Of a stretch of DNA of 64,000 nt, positions 52,635-62,639 are shown piece after piece. The DNA is from Paraniabella hibiscisoli (GTDB lineage Bacteria; Bacteroidota; Bacteroidia; Chitinophagales; Chitinophagaceae): positions 1,364,001 to 1,428,000 of the forward strand of contig NZ_JAKWBK010000001.1 in assembly GCF_022512515.1 (NCBI RefSeq), given 5' to 3'. The position numbers were made by a program, and so were the translations under genes. How positions within the stretch are numbered: the stretch's first letter is position 1; each line of letters starts with the position of its first letter. The notes beneath the pieces are model-generated. The model saw only the letters and a list, made by a program, of their open reading frames with translations, did not search any database and was not told the origin of the DNA.

Positions 52635-54108
52635 ATGAAGAAATTATACGTTTTTTTATTGATATTGTTTTATAGCAAAAGCATGCTGGCAAAAGACTTT
52701 GATGTTTTAAGCTTTGGCGCAAAAAGCGATGGTATAACACTCAACACATCCGTCATCCAGGGCGCGATAGATTATATTACTGAAAATGGCGGAGGACGCC
52801 TGGTGTTTGAGCCGGGAAGCTACGTTACAGGAACCTTTTATTTGAAATCAAATGTAGTGCTGCATCTAAAAAAGGGTGCTGAAATAACAGGGTCTACCAA
52901 TCCCTTTGACTACGAAAAAATAAATATATAGGATGGACATCGATGATTTTTGCTGTTAAGCAGGACAATATCGGGATTACCGGAGAAGGCACTATTAATG
53001 GCAGAGGCTTTCTTACTGCCAATAATATGGTAACCTACATCCATAAAAAATTGGTAGTAGATCCGTTGAAGCTGGATCGTCCAAATGAAACAAACAGACC
53101 GCAAAATATTTATTTCCGGGAGTGTAATAATGTTACGATTACCGGTATTTTTCTTAAAGATCCCGCGAGTTGGAATCAAACCTATGATCAGTGCAAGAAT
53201 CTTTATGTGGATGGTATTACGGTTGATAGTAAAGCCTATTGGAATAATGATGGAATTGATGTAGTTGATTGCGATGGTGTGGTTATAAAAAATTCATACT
53301 TCGATGCAGCGGACGATGTGATCTGTTTCAAATCTCATGATGCAACTAAAATTTGCCAGAATGTAGTGGTAGATAATTGCACGGGAAGATCAAGCGCCAA
53401 TGGTTTAAAATTTGGGACAGTATCCCGGGGTGGTTTCCGCAACTTTAAGGTTACCAACCTTAAAATAATTGATACCTATCGATCAGCTATAACATTTGCA
53501 GCTGTTGATGGGGGAATTATTGAAAATATATTAGTGGATGGGGTTAAATCAATAAATACCGGCAATGTTATCTTTTTGCGTATCGGGGACAGGTGGAGCA
53601 AGGGCAATAAGCCATCGATGAATAACGTTGTTATAAAAAATGTATATGCCGAAGTACCGTTATCAAAACCCGATTCGGGATATAGTTATGAAGGGCCTAT
53701 TGAAGATCTTCCCGGAATATTTCACCGTCGAGTATTGTTGGGTTACCGCAGTATAAGATAACTAATGTAACATTAAGCAATATAGAGATTGTGTATCCCG
53801 GTGGTGGAAACCCCAATTATGCTAAAGTAGGTACATCCAAACAAGAGCTGGAAAGTATTCCCGAGATGCCCGCGGCTTATCCTGAGTTTTCACAGTTTAA
53901 AGAGCTGCCGGCATGGGGTTTTTATGTAAGACATGCAGAAGGAATTGTGTTTGATAATATTGTTTTTAGAGCCAAAGAAAAAGATTACAGGCCAGCCATT
54001 GTGTTTGATGATACAAAAGATATTCAATTGAAAAATGTTGAAGTAAAAGAGCCTGATAGTAAGGGCAAAAAAGAAATTATTTTACATAATTCTACAAAAC
54101 GTAACTAA
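52635..54108 (+). CDS. GH28-family polygalacturonase-like enzyme, secreted (frameshifted)
   Basis: Three frames join into a ~490-residue right-handed beta-helix. The signal peptide ends at SMLA, followed by FGAKSDGITLNTSVIQGAIDYITENGGG. The catalytic region is NDGIDVVDCDGVVIKNSYFDAADDVICFKS, the GH28 NTD/DD acid set in variant form, followed by SSANGLKFGTVSRGG and the RIGDRWSKG basic segment. Breaks are near 52925 and 53730. It probably cleaves galacturonic-acid linkages in rhamnogalacturonan; exo or endo action cannot be told. Confidence 0.85.
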
Positions 54109-54138
54109 TTAAAATTTTAATTTCTTAAGCCAAACAAT

Positions 54139-54878
54139 ATGAAAAGAAAATTGACCATATTAATTATCTGGATATTAGCCTATGCCAATGTGAATGCTAA
54201 AGAATATAATGCCTCTCTATTCGGTGTGCTGTCTGATGGAGTTACAAACAACACGGCGTCGATACAAAAAGCAATTGATTATATAAATGAGCAGGGTGGC
54301 GGTACACTTGTGTTTTACGTGGGCAGATATATTACAGGAACCGTCCATCTTAAATCTAATGTGTATATAAAGTTACAGGAAGGCGCCATACTCGTTGGCG
54401 CTGCATCTCCTTATGAGTATAAAAGTCAGGCAACCATACAAGGGTTGGTAATAGCCGAGGGGCAGCAGAATATCGGCATTTCCGGCAAAGGAGTAATAGA
54501 GGGGAACAGTACTAATTTTTTAAAAGCCTTAAAAAAATTAATGGATGCTGGCTACATTAAAAAGAATTGCGCCAAAGCCTTTTAGCGTTTAATAATTGCT
54601 CAAACGTACAGATAGATTCGATCAACGTATGGGATGGTGCATATGAAGCTTTGAGTTTTACAGCATGCAAAAAGGTAGGTATAACATTAATTAGCGTTGA
54701 GGGAAAAAATATTCCTTCCTCATCAGGCATAGTCGTAAAAAACTGCGAGGATATAGCCATAAACAATACATTTATAAAAGTAGTCAACCAGCCTCTTGTA
54801 AGTATTGATAACCAAAAGCTCGATATTCAAAATTCAAAAACCAATACCGGAGCCTCATTAAAGGACGATCTAAAATAA
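54139..54878 (+). CDS. Short GH28-like beta-helix protein without catalytic motif (frameshifted)
   Basis: A ~246-residue secreted protein (signal ending at NVNA). Its first ~90 residues closely parallel the preceding GH28 (FGVLSDGVTNNTASIQKAIDYINEQGGGTLVF, GTVHLKSNVYIKLQEGAILVGA), so it probably arose by duplication. It then ends early: no NTDG/NDG-ID or ADD acid motif and no GHG/RxK segment is present. The frame breaks once, at about 54545. It could be a binding or structural helper, or a truncated relic. Confidence 0.65.
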
Positions 54879-55170
54879 TTTTCGGATAGTCCTTCTTATC
54901 AAATTATTTTTTATGTGCTGGTGAGGCAAAGATGCTAACAAAGTGGTAGTCGTTGCCTGTATTCGCGAATCGGCAAATTTTGCAGCCACAAATAGTTGCT
55001 TTGTTGTTTTAAAGGTTCACTCGTGGTAGCGGCGGCAGAAGAGGATTGTCGTTGATTGTTACTGCTATGTTTGCGGGTAAGGCCGCAAGCTGGTGAATGA
55101 ATCTAAGCCGCCGTGGCAATTCAGCAAATGTCATTTTTAATTAATCAGATCACCAATAAAACCGTCATAC

Positions 55171-57028
55171 ATGAAACTTAAATACCTGATTACAGGTCTT
55201 CTAATTTGCTTTGCCATTATTATTAATACGGATGTTGGCGCAAGTGTTGCGCCGCGGCAAAAAGTACAGTATCTTATTCCTGATGTATTTCCTTTACAAT
55301 TTTCTCAGCAAAATACTTTATCCGGTTACTTGGGCAGCAGGTATTTTCAAAACGTAAATAACCGGCTGCTTAAAATTGATGAGCAGGGGTTGCTTGATGG
55401 ATTTTTAAACAGGCCTGGTAAGCAACGATGGGTTGGCGAACATGTTGGGAAATATTTGGAAAGCGCGGCAAACACCTGGACTAATACCCAAAACATCCCA
55501 CTTAAAGTTCAAATGGACAGGGTGTTTAATACACTAATAAGCACACAAAAACCGGATGGCTATTTGGGTACCTATCTCCCCGAAAATTATTGGACTTCCT
55601 GGGATGTGTGGGTTCATAAATACGATATATATGGATTACTGGCCTATTACAAGGTTACGGGAGATCAAAGAGCCATAGATGCTGCTATAAAGATCGGGGA
55701 TTTGCTTTGCAATACTTTTGGCGATGAGCAAGGGAAAAAATATTTTGAAAGCAGGATCTCATACAGGCATGGCAGCTACCTCAGTTCTTGATCCGATGCT
55801 CGATTTGTATATGTGGACCGGAGATAAAAAGTATTTCGAGTTTTGTAAATACATTATTCGCTCTTACGATTTTGCAGGAGGCCCGGCAATTGTTCAGACT
55901 CTTTTGAAAGACAAACAGGTTAATAAAGTTGGTAACGCAAAAGCTTATGAAATGCTTTCAAATATTTTAGGATTAGTTAAGATGTATCGCTTAACCGGAG
56001 ACGAAAGCTTATTGTCCGTTTCCAATAATGCTTTTGATGATATTACATCAAAGCGATTATACATTACCGGCGCCAGTAGCGATCATGAACACTTTGTAGC
56101 CGATAATATTTTAAAAGCCGATACGTCAGCGCACATGGGCGAAGGATGTGTTACTACTACCTGGCTGCAATTTAACATGCAAATGTTTTCAATAACCGGT
56201 AACCTTAAGTTCTATAATGAAATTGAAAAAAGTGTTTACAACCACCTTTTAGGTGCCGAAAACCCTCAAACAGGTTGCGTTAGTTATTACACGCCATTAA
56301 TGGGCGCAAAGCCTTACCGGTGCAATATCACCTGTTGTTTAAGCAGCATCCCGCGTGGTATTTCTTTAATCCCTCTAATTAACTACGGCCGGGTCAATAA
56401 CATACCAACAATTCTTATGTACGAGGCGGCAAATATTAAGGACAGTATTGATGCAGGAAAGGAAAAGCTAAGTATTGGGTTGGATATTAAAAGTGAATTT
56501 CCGGGAAATGGTAAAGCCACTATTTTAGTAACGCTTCCCAAAAAAGCAAAAGCAACGTTTCAGTTACGCGTGCCGGTTTGGGCTACCCGATTTACAGCAA
56601 TCATAAATGGCAAAACTTATACGGGTCAATCCAATCAAATTATTAAGATTGAAAGGTATTGGAACAATAAAGATGAAATTTCAGTTTCATTCAATATGCC
56701 TGTTTCTACTATTGATGGCGGTAAAAGCTATCCGGGATATTTTGCGATACGAAGAGGGCCGCAAATTTTGTCTGTAGATCGATCAATAAACAGGAATTCA
56801 AATTTATTTGATGATATTGTTTACCCAACGGCAGGCAAATACAAGCTGCTTGAAACCAACAGCAAACTACCAGCGGGCTGGGCAGGTGGACAGTGTTATA
56901 CCATGCAATTACTTTCAAACAGAGATAAACCGAAAGAATTGGTATTGGTTCCTTATGCTGATGCCAGCCAAACCGGCGCAGAAGCATTTGTATGGATAAA
57001 AACCAATAAAAGCAGCACTGATAGGTAA
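55171..57028 (+). CDS. GH127-family beta-L-arabinofuranosidase-like enzyme, secreted (frameshifted)
   Basis: Two frames join into a ~618-residue DUF1680/GH127 protein. After the signal peptide come SRYFQNVNNRLLKIDEQGLLDGF, WVGEHVGKYLESAANTW and STQKPDGYLGTYLPENYWTSWDVWVHKYDIYGLLAYY. The zinc/catalytic set of the family (Glu and Cys ligands plus paired Cys) is seen as GEGCVTTTWLQFNMQMFSITG and RCNITCCLSS, the latter differing from the usual CCPPN. The frame breaks at about 55745. It would remove beta-L-arabinofuranosyl or related groups from pectin or hydroxyproline glycans. Confidence 0.85.
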
Positions 57029-57047
57029 AAAGTATATTAGAATTATA

Positions 57048-57104
57048 ATGGGACCGCCCGTTTATTGAAGGTTGAACTCCTGTATATTTACAGGATTTTT
57101 TTTT
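57048..57104 (+). terminator. Terminator after GH127, resembling a tRNA-tail remnant
   Basis: TCCTGTA and TACAGGA pair perfectly around TATT and are followed by nine Ts, an excellent terminator. The stretch TGGGACC...AACTCCTGTA...ACAGGA-T-run-ATG has the same order as the tRNA acceptor-plus-terminator segment of the 39.8 kb array. It is therefore either a diverged copy or a coincidence of short motifs. Confidence 0.65.
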
Positions 57105-57238
57105 ATGTAAAACGCAATGTTACACCGGCCTTTATGTTTCGTACGCAACGTTGTCAATAGCTTTTATGGCCGGGAAGGTAAATTTCGATAATTATTGAAA
57201 TTATTTTTAACTTTATCGGAACCCTCAAATCAACGACC

Positions 57239-58257
57239 ATGACTACATCTATGACGGATGAGCAATTCTATGCTGACTTGCGCCAGTTACCCAAGCCCAG
57301 TTATCCTTTTGCCGACTACATCCATCCCGATTTTAAACAATTACGGCAAAAATATTATGACTGGATCGATACCGAGTATATAATACATAGTAAAGATGCA
57401 CGTGAAAAACATAAAAAACATCATTTATCTGATATTGCAGCACGGGGCTGTCCTTTTTGAAATCAATAGACGAGTTACTTCCCCTCGCCAATTATACAGC
57501 CAATGGTGCAATGATGGATGATTACTTTGACCGATGCTCGCGTGACAAAATGCAGCACGTAACGAATAGCATTCATGCCTTGTTAACGGGAGATGACCCC
57601 AGGGAACCTGCAGAAAATGGCATTTTACATTTATTCTGGGAGCTCAGGCAGGATGCCCTTAGGTTTGACTTTCCTGAACATATCTACAAGAGGTTTGTTA
57701 ATTCAATCCGGGCCACATTTAAAGGATTTGCTGAAGAGAGAATCTATTACCGGACCAATTCGATTGCGCCACTTCCGGTTTACCTGCTTAACAGAGAGGC
57801 TACCAGCGGAGTGCTACCCTACTGTGACTATCTGCTGCTGCAAAAAGAATACCGTCAGCTGCCGGATGAAATTATTGATCATCCTCATATTAAGCGTGTC
57901 CAAACTATTTGTTGCCTCATGATAGGGATCCATAATGATATCGTCTCCTTACCAAAAGAGCTTCATCGGGAAGGGGATACAATGAATCTTGTAAAAGTAT
58001 TACAGCAGGAATATCAAATACCGGTTCAGGAAGCTTATATGAAAGCGCTTGAACTGCACGATAATTATTTAAAAGAATTTTTGTTGTTACAAGACTATTT
58101 GCCGCCATTTGATCACTGGCAAAATATGGTTTATGATTATATCCGGGATCTTGGAGTAATGGTATCCGGAGTATATGCATGGCATATCAATGACACTTCC
58201 CGCTATGTTAATGGTGGCTATGTAGAAGGAGAATACGTAAGTGGAAATAAATTATAA
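57239..58257 (+). CDS. Class I terpene synthase (frameshifted)
   Basis: Two frames join into a ~339-residue bacterial terpene cyclase. The Mg-binding aspartate-rich motif is DDYFD near residue 94. The NSE triad is ND-x2-S-x3-E at Asn233, Ser237 and Glu241 in IHNDIVSLPKELHREGDTMNL. The pyrophosphate-sensor region YYRTNSIAPLP and a C-terminal SRYVNGGYVEGEY follow. The frame breaks at about 57455 (T5 for T6, restoring RGCPFLKSIDELL). It cyclises a prenyl diphosphate, probably farnesyl or geranyl. No prenyl transferase, P450 or other tailoring gene adjoins, so the product cannot be guessed. Confidence 0.82.
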
Positions 58258-58494
58258 AAATCAAAATGCAAGGCAACGCTGGACTTTTTAAAGCCATTCA
58301 TCAAAAGCACATGAACGAGCATAACTGGTGTCGGTTGGTTTATAGGACTATCTTTAACTAACTACCCTTAGCTGTTGTAAGCGGATGCAAAATATCTGAA
58401 AAGGATACTACCGTATGTACTTGGAACCAATAATGTATATTGCAGTAAGCAATGCAGCCGCAATGTATGTACAGGCTACAATGACGGAGTTAAT

Positions 58495-59046
58495 ATGAAC
58501 ACAATTTTTGTTAAAAACATGGTTTGCAACCGCTGTATTATGGTGGTGCAAAGCGAGTTGGAAAAGCTGGGTTTGAAAGTTGTTGACATCAAACTTGGAG
58601 AGGTGAGCGTTGAAAAAGAGCTCACCGCTGAAGAAAAGATCAAACTGGAAAAAGCATTGTTGTCATTTGGCTTTGAGGTGATTGATGACAAAAAAGCCCG
58701 GATTATTGAAAAGATCAAGAATGTAATTATTAACCTGGTTCATTACCAAGACAATGATATTAAAACCAATCTTTCTGAAGTATTGAGTAAAGAACTGCAC
58801 CAGGACTACAACTACCTGTCTCACCTGTTTTCGGAAATAGAAGGCACTACTATTGAGAAATATTTCATTGCACAAAAAATAGAAAAAGTAAAGGAACTGC
58901 TGGTTTACGATGAGCTGTCTTTAAGTGAAATAGCCTTCCGTCTCAATTATTCAAGCGTAGCTTACTTAAGCAACCAGTTCAAAAAAACAACGGGATTAAC
59001 TCCCAGCTATTTTAAGCAAATCAGGGAAAAAAGAGAAAACCCTTAG
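58495..59046 (+). CDS. HMA-domain/AraC-HTH fusion regulator
   Basis: An intact 183-residue protein. Residues ~1-70 form a heavy-metal-associated fold with Cys11 and Cys14 in MVCNRCIMVV; residues ~80-183 are an AraC HTH (LSEVLSKELHQDYNYLSHLFSEIEG, LSLSEIAFRLNYSSVAYLSNQFKKTTGLTPSYF). It probably senses Cu(I) through CxxC and activates the copper export genes that start 94 bases downstream. Similar fusions occur in other Bacteroidota. Confidence 0.87.
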   Translation: MNTIFVKNMVCNRCIMVVQSELEKLGLKVVDIKLGEVSVEKELTAEEKIKLEKALLSFGFEVIDDKKARIIEKIKNVIINLVHYQDNDIKTNLSEVLSKELHQDYNYLSHLFSEIEGTTIEKYFIAQKIEKVKELLVYDELSLSEIAFRLNYSSVAYLSNQFKKTTGLTPSYFKQIREKRENP

Positions 59047-59140
59047 ATGAGGTATAAATCTTACAAATCAAATACATAATTACACAATAGCTGCCACGGC
59101 TTCTCTTGCGACCTTTATTAAATAAAATAAAGCAAGAGAT

Positions 59141-61554
59141 ATGACTGCAAATACTATTCAGGAACCCGTTTACATCCCGTTGGAAGATGTTGAAAGCGAA
59201 CACTGTGCGCTTATTGTAGAAAAAGGATTAGCCCAGGTAAAAGGCGTAGAAAGCCATAAGGTAGAGCTTAATAACCGAAGAGCTGTTATTACAGTGAAGG
59301 ATAACGAAGTGGTTGCTGATGCTGTGAAAGCCATCAAAGACCTCGGTTACGGGGTCTCTACCGCTAAGAGAACATTCCCTGTGTTGGGCATGACCTGCGC
59401 TTCCTGTGCGGGCAGCACCGAAAGTATCGTAAAATACCAGGAGGGGGTGGCTAGTGCATCCGTAAACTTCGCTACCGGCAATCTTACGGTTGAATATTTG
59501 CCCAATATAACCGATGCTTCCAAATTGCAAAAAGCTGTTCAATCTATTGGCTACGACTTGTTGGTAGAAGACGAAGCCCGGCAGCAGGAAACACTGGAAG
59601 CCATCCACGAAGAAAAATTTCGCAAGCTAAAAAACAAAACGATTTGGGCAATATTGTTGTCGCTGCCGGTAGTAGTAATCGGTATGTTTTTATGAATGTG
59701 CCTTATGCTAATGAAATAATGTGGCTGTTTGCTACACCTGTAGTATTGTGGCTGGGCAAAGATTTTTTGTTAACGCATGGAAACAAGCCAAACACCGGTC
59801 GGCAAATATGGATACATTGGTAGCATTAAGCACGGGGATTGCTTATTTGTTTAGCGTATTCAATGTATTGTTCCCGGCTTCTGGCACGAGAGGGGCCTGC
59901 ACGCGCATGTATATTTTGAAGCAGCTGCTGTTGTAATTGCGTTTATTCTTTTAGGAAAATTGCTCGAAGAAAAAGCCAAGGGCAACACTTCTTCAGCTAT
60001 TAAAAAATTAATGGGTCTGCAACCCAAAACAGTACTGGTAGTACGGGCTGATGGAACAGAACAACAGGTAGCTATTGAGGAAGTGCAGGCTGGTGACATG
60101 ATACTGGTTAAACCAGGAGAGAAAATTGCGGTAGATGGCATCGTAATATCCGGCAGCTCCTATGTAGATGAAAGCATGCTGAGCGGTGAACCTGTTGCCG
60201 TACTAAAAAAGGAGAACGAAAAGGTATTTGCGGGAACTATTAACCAAAAAGGAAGCTTTAAGTTTAAGGCGGTAAATGTGGGGAAAGAAACCATGTTAGC
60301 CCATATTATTAAAATGGTACAGGAAGCCCAGGGTAGTAAAGCGCCGGTACAAAAACTGGTAGATAAGATAGCCGGTATTTTCGTTCCGGTTGTAATAGGC
60401 ATTGCTATCCTCACATTTGTACTGTGGCTGATTTTAGGTGGCGAAAATGGAATAGTACAGGGACTGCTGGCTGCTGTTACGGTATTGGTTATCGCCTGCC
60501 CTTGCGCATTAGGGCTGGCTACTCCCACAGCCATTATGGTCGGCGTAGGTAAAGGCGCCGAAAAGGGAATCCTAATAAAAGATGCGGAAAGCCTGGAGTT
60601 AGCCAAAAAAGTAAAAGCCATTGTGCTTGATAAAACCGGCACTATCACCGAAGGACGGCCCAGGGTTACCGATATCCAATGGCTGAACCATGATGATACT
60701 GCCCGGAATATTTTACTGGGAATTGAGAAACAATCGGAACACCCCTGGCAGAGGCGGTGGTGAAACAGTTGGATGAGGTTGTAGCTGCTTCTCTACACTC
60801 ATTCGAAAGTATTACTGGTAAAGGAGTAAGAGCTGTTTATAACAAGGAAAACTATGTAGTAGGCAATAAAAAGCTATTGACTGAAAATAATATCGTTATT
60901 GGTGATGAGCTTTTAAGCTATGCGGATGAGTGGGGCCAACAATCCAAAACTATTATCTGGTTTGCCAATAGTAAACAGGCACTGGCTGTTATTGCTATTG
61001 CCGATAAAATCAAAGAAACATCGGTGGCAGCGATTGGCCAACTGCAGGATATGGGCATAGAGCTATACATGCTTACCGGTGATAACGAGGCCACAGCAAA
61101 AGCTATTGCACAGCAAACGGGCATCAAACATTACAGGGCAGAAGTATTGCCACAACACAAAGCCGATTTTATAAAAGAACTGCAGCAACAAGGCAAAGTG
61201 GTAGCAATGGTGGGAGATGGGATCAATGATAGCACGGCACTTGCTACAGCAGACGTAAGCATCGCCATGGGCAAAGGCAGCGATATTGCGATGGACGTAG
61301 CGAAAATGACAATCATTTCTTCCGATCTTACTAAAATTCCGCAAGCCATTCGTTTGTCAAAACAAACAGTTAGTACGATTAAACAAAACCTGTTCTGGGC
61401 ATTTATTTATAACCTGATCGGCATACCTCTGGCCGCAGGTATTCTTTATCCCATCAACGGCTTCTTATTAAACCCCATGATCGCAGGTGCGGCAATGGCC
61501 CTAAGCAGTGTGAGCGTAGTAGGCAATAGCCTTCGTTTGAAATGGAATAAATAA
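59141..61554 (+). CDS. copA: Copper-translocating P1B-type ATPase (frameshifted)
   Basis: Five frames join into a ~805-residue CopA. The N-terminus has two HMA domains. The first is degenerate, with SEHCALIV in place of CxxC; the second is canonical, with GMTCASCAG. The core has the CPC metal-transport motif (VIACPCALGLATPTA), the phosphorylated Asp in DKTGT, HP of the nucleotide domain (SEHPLAEAVV after frame repair), TGDN and GDGINDS. Breaks are near 59690, 59770, 59880 and 60748. It exports Cu(I) from the cytoplasm and is followed by two small HMA proteins. Confidence 0.94.
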
Positions 61555-61659
61555 CCAGGGGGAATTCTGTCATCTCCAAATCTTATAAATTAAACAGGAA
61601 ATAACATAACAGCGATCATTGAAAACTGATCCAATTTTGTAATATTAAAATAAGAAGAA

Positions 61660-61872
61660 ATGAAAGAGGTAACCATTCTTATACCAGATATGCAGAGCGC
61701 ACATTGCCAGGCAAGAGTGAACAATGCTGTAAAAGCAATAGAAGGCACTCAAATTAGCAAACTGGAAGCGGGGCAAATAACCGTTTCGCTGTCTTCAGAT
61801 AGCGATAAAGAGAAAATAGTTGTGGCTATTGAAAAAGCAGGTTACAGCGTTCCCTTAAAACATGAACTATAA
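61660..61872 (+). CDS. Small HMA-fold protein with His-Cys instead of CxxC
   Basis: An intact 70-residue protein with the HMA fold pattern (IPDMQSAHCQARVNNAVKAIEGT...IVVAIEKAGYSV), but the metal loop reads MQSAHCQARV. It has one Cys, preceded by His, in place of the usual MxCxxC. The same change is seen in the first HMA domain of the adjacent CopA (SEHCALIV). A one-Cys/His site would bind Cu(I) differently from Atx1-type chaperones. Confidence 0.8.
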   Translation: MKEVTILIPDMQSAHCQARVNNAVKAIEGTQISKLEAGQITVSLSSDSDKEKIVVAIEKAGYSVPLKHEL

Positions 61873-61893
61873 TAAAATTAAAAAATCAGTAAA

Positions 61894-62118
61894 ATGGAAA
61901 ATAAAGAGTTTCAGTTCAAAACAAATATTAATTGCGGAGGTTGTGTAGCATCAGTAACCCCCCACCTCAACAACGCGGCAGGCATCTGCGAATGGAATGT
62001 AGATACTACTAATAAAGATAAAGTACTGACAGTTAAAACGGAAGGAGTTACCCGTGATCAGGTATTGGATTTGATTAAAAAGGCAGGATTTAAAGCTGAG
62101 CCATTGGTCCGGGAGTAA
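61894..62118 (+). CDS. Small HMA-domain copper chaperone-like protein
   Basis: An intact 74-residue HMA protein with the CxxC site NCGGCVASV and the typical beta-alpha-beta pattern ending in LIKKAGFKAEP. It follows the His-Cys variant by 21 bases and is probably a cytoplasmic copper carrier handing metal to CopA. Confidence 0.88.
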   Translation: MENKEFQFKTNINCGGCVASVTPHLNNAAGICEWNVDTTNKDKVLTVKTEGVTRDQVLDLIKKAGFKAEPLVRE

Positions 62119-62145
62119 AATATTCAATAATAAAAATATAAAATT

Positions 62146-62588
62146 ATGAAGAAGTTATTTTTTGCAACAGTAGTAATGTTATTGAGTTTTTCAGCATTTG
62201 CCCAAAACACAAGCGCATTGTTGAATGATTATATCAAGGTAAAAGACGCCCTGGTAAATGGCGATGGTAAAACCGCAGCACAGGCTGTCAATGCATTACA
62301 CCAGTCCTTAAAAAACGAAGGAAGCTTTGCACAAAAAGATGCATTACTGAAGGCAACCGATAAATTAAGTAAGGCTGGTACCATTGAAAAGCAGAGAGCA
62401 GCATTTAATGATGTTTCCACAAATATGTGGCAATTGGTAAAAAAATCAGACAAAGTAGGTCATGCGATACACTACCAATACTGCCCGATGAAAAAGCATA
62501 TTGGTTAAGCAAAGAAAAAGAGATTAAAAACCCTTATTATGGTACTGCTATGCTTAACTGCGGCAAAGTAGCTGAAACAAAAGAATAG
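62146..62588 (+). CDS. DUF3347 periplasmic copper-associated protein (frameshifted)
   Basis: A ~147-residue exported protein (signal MKKLFFATVVMLLSFSAFA) with a helical DUF3347 region. The C-terminal metal site is spread over two frames: HYQYCPMKK, then YWLSKEKEIKNPYYGTAMLNCGKV, with Cys-Pro-Met and Asn-Cys-Gly likely copper ligands. The frame breaks at about 62503 (A5 or A6 run). DUF3347 is the soluble copper-binding tail of many CusB/multicopper-oxidase systems. It lies between the HMA proteins and a multicopper oxidase. Confidence 0.85.
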
Positions 62589-62639
62589 CCGTAAACGAGG
62601 CATCCTCATTCTCAGAATATATCACGTAGATCGTAAATT

